A DNA stretch of 56,252 bases from Parabacteroides chinchillae (GCF_900108035.1 NZ_FNVS01000021.1:1-56252); one strand, 5' to 3'. Counted from the first letter of the stretch, positions 35,333 to 44,526 are shown. Made by a program: numbers and translations. The notes: generated by a model from the letters alone, not told the origin.

Positions 35333-36202
35333 ATGCAAACAATTCCCGAATCAGAATTAATAATCAATGCAGATGGAAGTGCCTTCCATCTGCATCTGAA
35401 ACCTGAACAGCTAGCCGACCGCATTGTGCTTGTTGGAGACCCGTCACGCGTTACAACGGTTGCCTCTTACTTTGACAATCAGGAATGTGAAGTCTCGAGC
35501 CGGGAATTTCATACAATTACCGGAACCTACAAAGGGAAACGGATTACAGTAGTATCTCATGGCATTGGAACCGATAATATAGACATCGTACTAAACGAGT
35601 TGGATGCACTTGCTAATATAGATTTTGCAACACGTACAGTAAAACCTGAATTCCGCCAACTAACACTGGTTCGTGTAGGAACGTCGGGAGGATTACAACC
35701 TTTTACTCCGGTAGGCACTTATGTTGCGGCCGAGAAATCGATTGGTTTTGACGGTGTGCTTTATTTCTATGCCAACTCCGAGAAAGTACGTGACATTGCT
35801 TATGAGAAGGAATTAATAAATCAGCTGGATTGGAAACTAACGGGTCTGACACCTTATGTTGTTTCTGCCGACCATTCTTTGATTGAACAAATTACCCGCA
35901 ATGACATCATCCGTGGCGTAACAATTGCGGCAAATGGTTTTTATGGTCCTCAGGGACGTAAGCTCCGTCTGCCACTCGCCGATCCGGATTTAAACTCAAA
36001 AATTGAAACATTCAATTACAACGGTAGCCATATTACGAATTTCGAAATGGAAAGTTCCTCGCTTGCCGGACTTTCCGCATTAATGGGACATAGAGCTATG
36101 ACTGTTTGTTGCATCATAGCCGGACGTGTCAACCAGGACATGAACACAGAATACAAAGGTTCCATTCTCAACCTGATAGAGACAGTTCTGGACAGGATTT
36201 AA
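35333..36202 (+). CDS. uridine-phosphorylase-like nucleoside phosphorylase
   Basis: A 289-aa PNP/UDP-family phosphorylase that splits nucleosides into base and ribose 1-phosphate. The phosphate site GDPSRV (about 35-40), the VRVGTSGGLQ block and the C-terminal NFEMESSSLAGLSALMGHRA motif (ribose-binding Met-Glu) are clear. It resembles uridine phosphorylase most, but base specificity cannot be settled by eye. It starts 3 bp after floA, and the rpiA remnant follows. Ribose salvage genes may once have been linked here. Confidence 0.85.
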   Translation: MQTIPESELIINADGSAFHLHLKPEQLADRIVLVGDPSRVTTVASYFDNQECEVSSREFHTITGTYKGKRITVVSHGIGTDNIDIVLNELDALANIDFATRTVKPEFRQLTLVRVGTSGGLQPFTPVGTYVAAEKSIGFDGVLYFYANSEKVRDIAYEKELINQLDWKLTGLTPYVVSADHSLIEQITRNDIIRGVTIAANGFYGPQGRKLRLPLADPDLNSKIETFNYNGSHITNFEMESSSLAGLSALMGHRAMTVCCIIAGRVNQDMNTEYKGSILNLIETVLDRI

Positions 36203-36213
36203 GTTCTTACGGA

Positions 36214-36484
36214 TATGCAGTGGGAAAACAGTATTTTAGAAACCCTGGAATGGGGAAATAACATCAGTAATAAAGAAAAGAAAAGAAACTGAAAATCGCG
36301 GATAAGATTGCATCAATGGTCGCCAATGAAAGATGGCCCGGTAATTACAGAAAATGGCAATTTAATTTTGGATGTATGTGAAATACCGGGATATATAGAA
36401 TCCGCTATCAAAGCCATTACGGGGGGCATTGAAAGCGGACTCTTTATGCACTATGACGTACAAGTAATAACGGGAGAAGAATAG
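36214..36484 (+). pseudogene. rpiA: ribose-5-phosphate isomerase A remnant with its middle deleted
   Basis: Three frames are needed. Frame one from ATG 36214 reads LEWGNNISNKEKK and stops. The next frame reads KIADKIASMVAN, the usual RpiA N-terminal helix. From 36332 a third frame gives DGPVITENGN, LILDV and AIKAITGGIESGLF, ending ITGEE at TAG 36484, which is the RpiA C-terminus. About 140 central residues, including the active-site loops, are missing. The protein cannot be functional. Confidence 0.82.
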
Positions 36485-36490
36485 ATCACA

Positions 36491-37240
36491 TTAATCTTTA
36501 ATAAATCCCTGATCTTTCAACACTTTCATCAAAACTTCCGAGAAGTATTCATTATTCTTCTTTGTATAACGAATATCAGTAAAAACTTGCGCTAAGGTTT
36601 CCTTATTGTTTATCGTTACATATTGTTTGTTCACTTCCAGATTTTCCTTCTCTTTATAAAAAGCATCAATAGAAGCCGGTGTATAATCGACATACGCTTC
36701 CTGATGGACAACAGCCGACAGGGGTAAACGTTCCACTTGCTCAGGTAACGGTTCTGCGGGGTAACCAACTGTTACCGTAACAATTGGTACAACTAAATGA
36801 GGAAGAGACAAAGCTTCTATAATTTTATCCGCATTATATGCGGTTGTACCTAAATAGCAAATACCTAAACCTTTCTCTTCTGCAGCATCACAAAAACTCT
36901 GGGCAAACAACATAGCATCTATTGTAGAAGCTATAAACGTTTGCATATTATCGAAACCGGGCTCCGCTTTCCTCTGCTCCGCCCATTTCACAAAACGATT
37001 TGCATCGGCACAAAAGGTTAACACCACAGGAGCTCCCGTTATCATTGGCTGATTAAAATGTAGCGGCGACAGTTTTTCTTTATTTGCTTTATCCCGGGTT
37101 ACAACAACGCTGTATAATTGCATATTCCCCGTATTGGATGCACGCGCAGCAACCTCAAGCAGTTCATTCAATAAGGTATCCGGTATATCTTGTGCTGTAT
37201 ATTTACGGATACTTCTTCTATTCTTCATGCTATCTGACAT
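36491..37240 (-). CDS. nitroreductase family protein
   Basis: A 249-aa FMN-dependent NAD(P)H oxidoreductase of the NfsA/FRP type. It has the N-terminal NRRSIRKYTAQDIPDTLL flavin-binding block, ARASNTGNMQLYSVVVT (14-45), the EEKGLGICYLG segment and VGYPAE near 178. The usual NfsA-like extended C-terminal arm follows. Natural substrates are unknown, with flavins, quinones and nitroaromatics all possible. It lies 18 bp after the ATPase gene on the same strand. Confidence 0.88.
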   Translation of the reverse strand: MSDSMKNRRSIRKYTAQDIPDTLLNELLEVAARASNTGNMQLYSVVVTRDKANKEKLSPLHFNQPMITGAPVVLTFCADANRFVKWAEQRKAEPGFDNMQTFIASTIDAMLFAQSFCDAAEEKGLGICYLGTTAYNADKIIEALSLPHLVVPIVTVTVGYPAEPLPEQVERLPLSAVVHQEAYVDYTPASIDAFYKEKENLEVNKQYVTINNKETLAQVFTDIRYTKKNNEYFSEVLMKVLKDQGFIKD

Positions 37241-37258
37241 AACACTCTTATTTTTTAA

Positions 37259-38443
37259 TTAATACAAAAAACCTAATACCCAAACAGGCATACGATTCGT
37301 GATACATTTAGGCAAACCATATACTGCAGCAAAACTATTTTCTTTATTTTTTATAGGTTCATAATCACGTAGCGGATCACCAACCATAAAAGTATATTTG
37401 TTATTTATAAGGAAATCATCATTCTCTATCATTTCCAAAGTGGCGACATTTGATAATTGGTCTACAAAAAATGTCTCCCCCATATTACGGCGATTATCTT
37501 TATTTCCGTAAAGGGCAGCCAGCAGATTCGTATTTCCCATATAAATTTTCTGATTCAAAGGTGTTATCCTTGCCATATATTTAGGCATATAAATAAAACC
37601 GCAATCATTCAGATACCCCATATAATCGTCTATTTGCGGACGAAGTAAACCAACATCCTTCAACATTTCTGCAGGGCGTATACGTGCCGGCACTTTCTCG
37701 ACAACAGACATTAGTAAACGTTTAACTTTGGCTACACCCGCCGGATAAAGTGTTCTAAGAACTGGCAAGTCTACATCTAAGGTTTCACGAACCGTATCAG
37801 CTAACCGGTAATAAAAAGCATCAGGATCCTGCCAGTAAAAAGGATAGCAACCGTGTTCAAGATAATTACGAAAAACGGGGACAACGTTAAACTGAGCATT
37901 AATCTTCTTCACGAACTCAGCATAATTCTTTAATAAATCGTCTAATGGAACAGGAGGTATATCCAATATACTTTCGTATGAAAGAAATTCCCGGAACGAC
38001 ATCGTATGCATTTGATAACATGCAACACCTCGTTTTAATTCTTTCTTAACAACAGGCACAGACTGTAGGATTGAAGCTGTTACAATTATATGGACAGAAG
38101 GATTTTCATCAAATAAAATGCTTACTTCTTTTATCCATTCCGAATAACAATGAACATTATCCAAAAACAAATGTGTACCACCTGCCTTACAAAAATCCTT
38201 AACCGTATCCAACAGGGTGTTACGCTGAAACCACAGATTATCCAAGCTCAGATACAGGGCAGTGTCCGAGTTATCAAAAGTAGATTTTATATGTTGTAAT
38301 AACAATGTAGTCTTACCAACACCTTGTTGGCCAAATATGGCAATCAAACGATTGTTCCAATCAATCTGTTTATGCAGATAACGAAGGAAAGTGCAATTCA
38401 CCCCCTTTATTAACTCATGATGGTTCAAATGGAGCATGTTCAT
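37259..38443 (-). CDS. AAA-family ATPase with DUF4143-like C-terminus
   Basis: A 394-aa ATP-binding protein of the archaeal-ATPase/AAA_14-like type. The Walker A GQQGVGKTTLLLQ (about 37-49) and Walker B HLFLDNVH (about 90-97) are followed by a winged-helix/DUF4143-like region. Many Bacteroidales genomes carry several such orphan ATPases, and their role is unknown. It appears to be the promoter-proximal gene of a two-gene unit with the nitroreductase. Confidence 0.8.
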   Translation of the reverse strand: MNMLHLNHHELIKGVNCTFLRYLHKQIDWNNRLIAIFGQQGVGKTTLLLQHIKSTFDNSDTALYLSLDNLWFQRNTLLDTVKDFCKAGGTHLFLDNVHCYSEWIKEVSILFDENPSVHIIVTASILQSVPVVKKELKRGVACYQMHTMSFREFLSYESILDIPPVPLDDLLKNYAEFVKKINAQFNVVPVFRNYLEHGCYPFYWQDPDAFYYRLADTVRETLDVDLPVLRTLYPAGVAKVKRLLMSVVEKVPARIRPAEMLKDVGLLRPQIDDYMGYLNDCGFIYMPKYMARITPLNQKIYMGNTNLLAALYGNKDNRRNMGETFFVDQLSNVATLEMIENDDFLINNKYTFMVGDPLRDYEPIKNKENSFAAVYGLPKCITNRMPVWVLGFLY

Positions 38444-38460
38444 ACGCAGACCTTTTTTTG

Positions 38461-38468
38461 CAAAGATA
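38461..38468 (-). promoter_or_regulatory. -7 box of the AAA ATPase gene
   Basis: TATCTTTG on the minus strand, 17 bp before the start codon, so the leader is very short. Confidence 0.5.
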
Positions 38469-38490
38469 GCAATTGTTGAAAATAATCATG

Positions 38491-38498
38491 TAAATTTG
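38491..38498 (+). promoter_or_regulatory. -7 box of queC
   Basis: TAAATTTG. Transcription would start near 38503-38506, giving a leader of about 55 nt that contains the aptamer. Confidence 0.5.
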
Positions 38499-38521
38499 CA
38501 GTGCAAGAAACGTCTTCTTGC

Positions 38522-38554
38522 CGTGTGCTTGCCTAACCACGTATTAAAAACAAG
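38522..38554 (+). promoter_or_regulatory. candidate preQ1-I riboswitch
   Basis: A 33-nt H-type pseudoknot. Stem CGTG (38522-38525) pairs with CACG (38538-38541), and loop CTTG (38528-38531) pairs with tail CAAG (38551-38554) after an A-rich linker (TATTAAAAA). The overall shape and the CTA-C and AAAAA positions match the preQ1-I aptamer ahead of queuosine genes. The CAAG tail ends 5 bases before the queC ATG, so ligand binding could block ribosome loading. The aptamer was found by eye only. Confidence 0.7.
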
Positions 38555-38559
38555 AAAAA

Positions 38560-39222
38560 ATGAAACAACAAGAAGCCGCCTTAGTATGCTTCTCCGGTGG
38601 ACAAGATTCCACGACCTGCCTTTTCTGGGCAAAGAAGCACTTTCCAAGAGTAGAAGCCGTATGTTTTACCTACGGACAAAAACATTCTTTAGAAATTGAA
38701 GTTGCCCGTAAAATTGCATCCGAAGCAAGTATACCATTCCATTTACTGGATGTATCATTGATCAGCCAATTAGCACCAAACTCACTAACCGACACGTCCA
38801 TTCCAATGGATCAGGATAAACCGTCAGACAGTTATCCCAATACATTTGTGCCGGGAAGAAACATGGTATTCCTCACATTCGCTGCAATTATGGCAAGAAG
38901 TAAAGGAATATTTAACCTCGTAACCGGAGTTTCCGAAGCAGACTTCAGTGGATATCCGGATTGTAGAGATACATTTATCAGATCACTTAATGTTACATTA
39001 AACCTGGCAATGGATGAGCAGTTTGTTATTCATACACCTTTAATGAAGCGGGACAAAAGTGACGTATGGGAGCTATCGGATAAACTTGGCGTATTTAATC
39101 TGGTCCGTACACAAACACTCACTTGCTATAATGGCATTTTGGCAGACGGGTGTGGACATTGTCCGGCTTGCAAATTACGTAAAGAAGGTTTGAATAAATA
39201 CTTACAAAGAAAAAAGCAATAA
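38560..39222 (+). CDS. queC: 7-cyano-7-deazaguanine synthase
   Basis: A 220-aa PP-loop enzyme that converts 7-carboxy-7-deazaguanine to preQ0 in queuosine synthesis. The PP-loop is [10 protein letters not shown] (12-21), followed by [13 protein letters not shown] and the C-terminal zinc site [13 protein letters not shown]. It is paired with queF 1 bp downstream, giving preQ0 to preQ1 in two steps, and it lies behind a candidate preQ1 riboswitch, which would give end-product control. Confidence 0.96.
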   Translation: MKQQEAALVCFSGGQDSTTCLFWAKKHFPRVEAVCFTYGQKHSLEIEVARKIASEASIPFHLLDVSLISQLAPNSLTDTSIPMDQDKPSDSYPNTFVPGRNMVFLTFAAIMARSKGIFNLVTGVSEADFSGYPDCRDTFIRSLNVTLNLAMDEQFVIHTPLMKRDKSDVWELSDKLGVFNLVRTQTLTCYNGILADGCGHCPACKLRKEGLNKYLQRKKQ

Positions 39223-39223
39223 T

Positions 39224-39691
39224 ATGGATACAAGACAAAATGAAAACGAATTGCATTTATTGGGCAGTTCAACACAATACAAACAAGATTATGCCCCCGA
39301 AGTCCTGGAAGCATTTACAAACAAACATCAGGATAACGACTACTGGGTGCAATTCAATTGCCCTGAATTTACAAGTTTATGTCCCATCACCGGTCAGCCG
39401 GACTTTGCTACTATTCATATAGATTATATTCCGGACATAAAAATGGTAGAAAGCAAAAGCCTTAAACTCTACCTGTTCAGTTTTCGTAATCATGGGGCAT
39501 TCCATGAAGATTGTGTAAATATCATCATGAAAGATCTGATACGGTTAATGGATCCGAAATACATAGAAATTACCGGTATCTTTACTCCTCGTGGCGGCAT
39601 AAGTATCTATCCATACTGTAACTACGGACGTCCGGGAACAAAGTATGAAGAATTAGCAGAAAAACGTCTCTTTAACCATAGAATCCAGTAA
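39224..39691 (+). CDS. queF: NADPH-dependent 7-cyano-7-deazaguanine reductase
   Basis: A 155-aa T-fold nitrile reductase (short, YkvM-like type) that reduces preQ0 to preQ1. Catalytic C53 and D60 lie in [12 protein letters not shown], the QueF-specific E76[15 protein letters not shown] motif follows, and H94-E95-D96-C97 completes the substrate site. Immediate coupling to queC indicates a single mRNA. Confidence 0.96.
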   Translation: MDTRQNENELHLLGSSTQYKQDYAPEVLEAFTNKHQDNDYWVQFNCPEFTSLCPITGQPDFATIHIDYIPDIKMVESKSLKLYLFSFRNHGAFHEDCVNIIMKDLIRLMDPKYIEITGIFTPRGGISIYPYCNYGRPGTKYEELAEKRLFNHRIQ

Positions 39692-39780
39692 ATTCTGTTT
39701 GGATAAAGTTTCATTCTACTAAAAAAACTGTAAGTTTGTGAGACAATTATTATCTGTAAACCTAAGTAATATTCTAGACC

Positions 39781-40563
39781 ATGAATAAAAAAAACATGAC
39801 TGTCAAAGCCGTACTTTTCACTTTAGCATGTACGGCTACTATTGGAGCGAACGCACAGAAGCAGTATCCTCAACCGGAAAAGATGACTCCCGGAATGTCC
39901 GAATACTGGACACCGCAGCCCAAAATTGTTACACCAGGCGACATCTGCACTAATTCTGCGCCGTCTGATGCTATCATATTATTTGACGGCAAAGACCTCT
40001 CTGCATGGGAAGATTCAAAAGGAGGCCCCGCACAATGGACTGTACATAACGGAACATTTACAGTAAACAAACCCGCCGGCGATATACTGACCAAGCAAAA
40101 ATTTGAGAACTTTCAGTTACATATCGAATGGTGTATTCCGGAAAATATTACCGGAAACAGTCAAGCTCGTGGCAATAGCGGAATCTTCCTACAAGACATG
40201 TACGAAATACAAGTACTGGATTGTTACAACAATGAAACTTATGTAAACGGCCAGACAGGTAGTGTCTATAAACAAACGCCTCCACTAGCCAATGCTATGC
40301 GTAAACCGGGAGAATGGAATGTATACGACATCATTTACACTGCCCCTGTTTTTAAGGAAGATGGTACATATCGTATCCCTCCTCACGTAACAGTTATACA
40401 AAACGGTATTGTCCTTCAGAATAACACAACAATATTAGGAACAACCGAATATATCGGATTCCCCAAGGTGATTAAACATGGAGCAGGCCCTATCAGGTTG
40501 CAAAGCCATGGCGATCCAAGCGAACCCATCAGTTTCCGCAACATTTGGCTAAGAGAATTATAA
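39781..40563 (+). CDS. exported DUF1080 (3-keto-disaccharide hydrolase-like) protein
   Basis: A 260-aa protein with signal peptide (about 1-25, ending GANAQ) and a concanavalin-like DUF1080 domain (about 60-258). The markers are LFDGKDLSAWE, QLHIEWCIPE, NSGIFLQDMYEIQVLD and RLQSHGDPSEPISFRNIWLREL. Relatives hydrolyse 3-ketoglycosides or bind glycans in the periplasm. Activity here is inferred. It has its own strong terminator. Confidence 0.88.
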   Translation: MNKKNMTVKAVLFTLACTATIGANAQKQYPQPEKMTPGMSEYWTPQPKIVTPGDICTNSAPSDAIILFDGKDLSAWEDSKGGPAQWTVHNGTFTVNKPAGDILTKQKFENFQLHIEWCIPENITGNSQARGNSGIFLQDMYEIQVLDCYNNETYVNGQTGSVYKQTPPLANAMRKPGEWNVYDIIYTAPVFKEDGTYRIPPHVTVIQNGIVLQNNTTILGTTEYIGFPKVIKHGAGPIRLQSHGDPSEPISFRNIWLREL

Positions 40564-40606
40564 TATAAACAAGAAAGGGCTTTTAAAAGCCCTTTCTTGT
40601 TTATAT
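40563..40606 (+). terminator. perfect-palindrome terminator
   Basis: Two exact 22-base arms (40563-40584 with 40585-40606) centred on TTTTAAAA with a GGGC/GCCC stem. It can act on both strands, for the DUF1080 gene and for leftward dnaX. Confidence 0.85.
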
Positions 40607-40724
40607 TTCCCTACTTTTGAATAAGCAGGTTTTCACTAATAGCGACGCAACCTGGATAGCAGTCACAGGTATATTCCTACATCCATTCCAGACAGTCAAA
40701 TAAAACCGGAGAGAGTTGTTTACT

Positions 40725-42479
40725 TTAATCCAATCTCAGATCAAATTCTTCTTTCAACTTCGATAAAGCCGGATTTATACTTAACAGATGTTCAAACTTT
40801 TCTACTGATGTATATGCCAGATGCTTTTCATTTGTTTCAATAATCCGGACACGCATCTGGATACGTGAATTCTTTAATTGTAAACGAAGAAATGACAAAA
40901 TATCGATAGCTCCGTTTATCAACTCCTCCCGTTGTCCCGGATTATGCACTGCCACCTCAAAATAATAGTTTTCCTGTAATACAGGTTTACAGTTTATCAT
41001 TGTGTTCTTAAGATAAACTTTCTTATCTATTGTATCGGCAAAAGCATCCCAATTACGAATCAATTCCTCTTCAGAAAACGGATTTGCCAGCTCTTTTGAA
41101 GTATTAGATATTTGTTGGTCTATCTGTTCTTTTGGTTTCTCCACTCCTATTTCTTTTAATGAGATTCCCACAGGAGGGCGCATAATAGATTTATTGCGGG
41201 GTGTCGCCGGAGGTGGAGTTTGAGAAGGAGCCGAAATAGTAGGAGGCATTTTTGTTGTCACGACCTGTTGTTGTATAGGAGCAACAGACGGAGTAACTAC
41301 AGAAGCCTGTACCTGTTGGGCTACCGGTGTTGTATTTGAAGGTATCGGTTCAATCAGTCCTTTTTTTTTACTGTCTTCCTGCGCCGGATTACTTAACTGG
41401 CATAACTGGATCAATGTCAATTCAAGCAGCAGACGCTTATTCCGGCTGGCACGATAATTCAAATCACACGTATTAGCCAGTTCGATTGCTTTAAACAATA
41501 ATGCATCCGGGCACCGTTTTGCCATTTCTTTATACCGCTCCCTGATAGAAGCGCCTACTTCGAATAAGACCAGAGTAGATTCATCTTTGCACACCAACAG
41601 ATCACGGAAATGCCCGGCCAGGCCTGTAATAATATTTTGTCCGTCAAAACCTTTATTCAGTATTTCATTAAGCAACAACATAGAAGCCCTTACATTACCG
41701 GAAAGAAAGGCATCCGTCAAACGGAAATAATATTCATAATCCAGCACATTCAGGTTATCAATTACAGCCTGATAAGTAATATTTCCATTTGTAAAACTAA
41801 CCACCTGGTCAAATATAGACAATGCATCGCGCATTCCTCCATCTGCTTTTTGCGCAATCACATTCAAAGCTTCCGGCTCCGCATTCACTCCTTCAGATGA
41901 AGCTACATATTCTAAATGTTCCACCATGTCGCGAATGGATATACGCGAAAAATCATATATCTGGCAACGCGACAATATGGTAGGGAGTACCTTATGCTTT
42001 TCTGTCGTAGCCAATATAAACAGTGCATGGTGGGGAGGTTCTTCCAATGTCTTCAGAAAAGCATTGAAAGCTGCCGAACTCAACATATGCACCTCATCAA
42101 TAATAAAGACTTTATATTTTCCTATCGGAGGCGGAATACGTACCTGGTCTATCAAAGCACGAATATCGTCTACCGAGTTGTTGGATGCAGCATCCAGCTC
42201 ATGGATATTATAAGAACGTTGTTCAAGAAATGCCTTGCATGATTCACATTCGTTGCAGGCTTCACCTTCCGGTGTCGGATTCAGGCAATTTATGGTTTTT
42301 GCAAAAATACGGGCACATGAAGTCTTCCCTACCCCGCGGGGGCCGCAAAATAAATAAGCATGCGCAAGTTTGTTACTTTGTATTGCATTTCTTAATGTAG
42401 TGGTAAGAGATTTCTGCCCGACTACACTCCGGAATGTAGAAGGACGATATTTTCTTGCCGATACAATATAGTTATCCAT
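40725..42479 (-). CDS. dnaX: DNA polymerase III subunit gamma/tau
   Basis: A 584-aa clamp-loader ATPase. Walker A GPRGVGKTS (46-54), the zinc-binding cysteines in the 66-82 region (CLNP, CNECESC), the DEVHMLS Walker B and the sensor motif LSRCQIYDF fill the AAA+ part (about 1-220). Clamp-loader domain III lies at about 225-350. A Pro/Gln/Thr-rich linker (about 365-440) leads to a tau-like C-terminal domain. I chose the ATG at 42479, and a longer in-frame extension adds non-homologous residues. Confidence 0.95.
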   Translation of the reverse strand: MDNYIVSARKYRPSTFRSVVGQKSLTTTLRNAIQSNKLAHAYLFCGPRGVGKTSCARIFAKTINCLNPTPEGEACNECESCKAFLEQRSYNIHELDAASNNSVDDIRALIDQVRIPPPIGKYKVFIIDEVHMLSSAAFNAFLKTLEEPPHHALFILATTEKHKVLPTILSRCQIYDFSRISIRDMVEHLEYVASSEGVNAEPEALNVIAQKADGGMRDALSIFDQVVSFTNGNITYQAVIDNLNVLDYEYYFRLTDAFLSGNVRASMLLLNEILNKGFDGQNIITGLAGHFRDLLVCKDESTLVLFEVGASIRERYKEMAKRCPDALLFKAIELANTCDLNYRASRNKRLLLELTLIQLCQLSNPAQEDSKKKGLIEPIPSNTTPVAQQVQASVVTPSVAPIQQQVVTTKMPPTISAPSQTPPPATPRNKSIMRPPVGISLKEIGVEKPKEQIDQQISNTSKELANPFSEEELIRNWDAFADTIDKKVYLKNTMINCKPVLQENYYFEVAVHNPGQREELINGAIDILSFLRLQLKNSRIQMRVRIIETNEKHLAYTSVEKFEHLLSINPALSKLKEEFDLRLD

Positions 42480-42502
42480 CGTCTGCTTTTTTATTGATAA
42501 GA

Positions 42503-42510
42503 CAAAGATA
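42503..42510 (-). promoter_or_regulatory. -7 box of dnaX
   Basis: TATCTTTG on the minus strand, 23 bp before dnaX. It lies back-to-back with the ftsB-like gene promoter. Confidence 0.5.
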
Positions 42511-42526
42511 AACAAAATAATTCATT

Positions 42527-42534
42527 TACCTTTG
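42527..42534 (+). promoter_or_regulatory. -7 box of the FtsB/DivIC-like gene
   Basis: TACCTTTG, 16 bp before the start codon. Confidence 0.5.
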
Positions 42535-42550
42535 CAAAAACTATGATTCC

Positions 42551-42856
42551 ATGTCACGCATAAAAGAGTTTTATAATAAATATCTATCGTGGATAAACAT
42601 CTATTGGTTGGTTACCATTGTATTTCTGGCGCTTACTTTCACAACCGGCGACAGCAGCCTTTACCAGCGTTATACATACGATGAAAAAATCCGTAGTTTG
42701 GAGAAGGAAATAAAACACTATCAGCAAGAGATTGAAACAAACACAAAAAAACTGAATGATCTTCATACGGATAAAGAAGGTTTGGAACGGTTTGCCCGCG
42801 AAGAATATTACATGAAGAAATCAAATGAAGATGTTTATATTATAAAAGATAAATAA
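42551..42856 (+). CDS. FtsB/DivIC-like septum formation initiator
   Basis: A 101-aa bitopic protein. A short cytoplasmic N-terminus, one membrane helix (about 14-32, INIYWLVTIVFLALTF) and a periplasmic coiled-coil (about 42-78) are followed by a short conserved tail (ERFAREEYYMKK) typical of FtsB/DivIC. It probably forms the divisome core with FtsL and FtsQ homologues. The following membrane-protein gene overlaps its stop codon by one base. Confidence 0.88.
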   Translation: MSRIKEFYNKYLSWINIYWLVTIVFLALTFTTGDSSLYQRYTYDEKIRSLEKEIKHYQQEIETNTKKLNDLHTDKEGLERFAREEYYMKKSNEDVYIIKDK

Positions 42857-43188
42857 TGGATCAACAAGTAAGAACTATTCTTTTTAATATAGCCGGTCTT
42901 CTTATACTGATTGGCGCTGTATCGCACTTCTTCCACTGGATAGCAGCACCTTATCTTTTTGCTCTTGGCGCAGCCGGTTATGCAGTCAGCTATCTGACTA
43001 TCCAGACAAAAGAAATGGACTTCAGGAATCGTCGTTTACACCGCTTCAATATCATTGCTGGACTACTAATGATTTTCGCTTCGGGATTAATGTTCAAAGG
43101 AGGTAATGAATGGGTTATTTGCCTGACTATTGCAGCTATTCTACAAATGTACACGGCTTTTGTTGCTTCTAAACAGGAGAAAAAGTAA
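42856..43188 (+). CDS. conserved four-helix membrane protein
   Basis: A 110-aa protein with four predicted membrane helices and no charged catalytic motif. I do not recognise a named family. The start codon overlaps the stop of the FtsB-like gene (TAATG), so the two are translationally coupled. That suggests a division- or envelope-related role (inference). Confidence 0.65.
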   Translation: MDQQVRTILFNIAGLLILIGAVSHFFHWIAAPYLFALGAAGYAVSYLTIQTKEMDFRNRRLHRFNIIAGLLMIFASGLMFKGGNEWVICLTIAAILQMYTAFVASKQEKK

Positions 43189-43219
43189 ACAGGAATAATT
43201 CCAGATACCATCCGTTTTC

Positions 43220-43316
43220 CCATTTCATTTTATCGGTGTCGGAAAAAAGTTTCATCCCGATGAAAATAAAGTTTCACCATAGGAAAAAAAAAGTTTTATC
43301 AGGGGAAAAAAAACAA
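43220..43316. repeat. dispersed palindrome, copy 3 (degenerate), with AAGTTT repeats
   Basis: Three AAAGTTTYA-type units (near 43247, 43268 and 43290) occur between A-runs. The first contains TTTCATCCCGATGAAAAT, a palindrome related to the ATCGGGATGAT core. It fills the convergent gap between the membrane-protein and MFS genes. Confidence 0.55.
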
Positions 43317-43322
43317 AGTACC

Positions 43323-44501
43323 TTACAATTTATTCCTCTCATAGGAATCCCGTACCCAACAAAGGTAGACCAATAAAGAGGCCACACAACATCCTGCCCC
43401 ACTAAGATAAGCAACCGACAAATTGGTATACGAAGCAATAAAACCGGCTGAAAGCATCCCTATACCCACTCCTAAATCCAAAGAAGTAAGAAATGTAGAA
43501 GTAGCCGTTCCCCGCATGTGATGAGGTGCCACATTAACAAAAAGGCATTGGAAAGCCGGTACGCTAATACCAAACCCCATACCGATAGTTAATGCTAAAC
43601 TAAAAAAGAGAATCTCATTATGAACCAAGGCAAATAACATAAACGATATGACTAAACTAACCAATGAGCAAACAGAGACCGTGTGAATCTTTCCATGATC
43701 CACCAAACGCCCCGAAACAAGGCGTGAAGTACCAACCCCGACAGCCATAAAGATAAAGAAGTACCCGGGATCGGATATTCCTGTTTCTTTTCCATATAAG
43801 ACCACAAAGGAAAGAATCATCCCGTAAGGAATAGCGACAAACATGTACGAAAAAGCTGCCGGCAAAGCTTTTAACAAGATAAACCGGTCTAAAGAAAAAG
43901 AAGGACGGGACACCCTTTCACGTTTCGGATAACGAATCAGACTGACTGAAAATACACCAATAAAAGCAATCATTAACCCCGCTACAACCAAAGAATCAAA
44001 CCCTTTCCATCCATACAAAGGAAGAGCAGCCAATGGAGCAAGCGACATACCCAGGTTTACAGCCAATCCGTAAAATCCCATTCCTTCTCCCCTACGCTGC
44101 GAAGGGATAACATCTATTGCAATTGTATTACCCGATACAGAAGTCAACCCCATAAATCCTCCTTGCAGGAAACGGACAGCTATAATACCAGCCATCGTAA
44201 CTGCTACCAGATATCCGGCAAACAAGCCTGCAAAAACAATAAAACTAAAAAGATAAAGTGGTTTCCGCGAAAAACAATCCACCAGATAACCTGAAAAAGG
44301 GCGGACGCACATTAAGCCAATGGTATAGCTAGCCATCACCAAGCCAACTTCCGATGCTTCAATTCCCAGTTCATCCACCAGATAAACCGGCAACGTGGGC
44401 ACCAACATATAAAATGCAAAGTTCATCAAAAAATAAGAGAGGCAGCATTGTACGAAATTCCTGTTCCACAAAGCAGGATTCTGTTTATCCTTTGTATCCA
44501 T
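43323..44501 (-). CDS. MFS transporter
   Basis: A 392-aa major facilitator with about 12 helices. The inter-helix 2-3 motif GYLVDCFSRKPL (motif A) and a long membrane domain are visible, but substrate residues cannot be assigned. It resembles drug/sugar exporters of the DHA/YfcJ type. I chose the ATG at 44501, since the only upstream in-frame codon is TTG at 44507. It has a near-perfect promoter. Confidence 0.85.
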   Translation of the reverse strand: MDTKDKQNPALWNRNFVQCCLSYFLMNFAFYMLVPTLPVYLVDELGIEASEVGLVMASYTIGLMCVRPFSGYLVDCFSRKPLYLFSFIVFAGLFAGYLVAVTMAGIIAVRFLQGGFMGLTSVSGNTIAIDVIPSQRRGEGMGFYGLAVNLGMSLAPLAALPLYGWKGFDSLVVAGLMIAFIGVFSVSLIRYPKRERVSRPSFSLDRFILLKALPAAFSYMFVAIPYGMILSFVVLYGKETGISDPGYFFIFMAVGVGTSRLVSGRLVDHGKIHTVSVCSLVSLVISFMLFALVHNEILFFSLALTIGMGFGISVPAFQCLFVNVAPHHMRGTATSTFLTSLDLGVGIGMLSAGFIASYTNLSVAYLSGAGCCVASLLVYLCWVRDSYERNKL

Positions 44502-44526
44502 CACCAACTAATTATCAAACAGGGAG

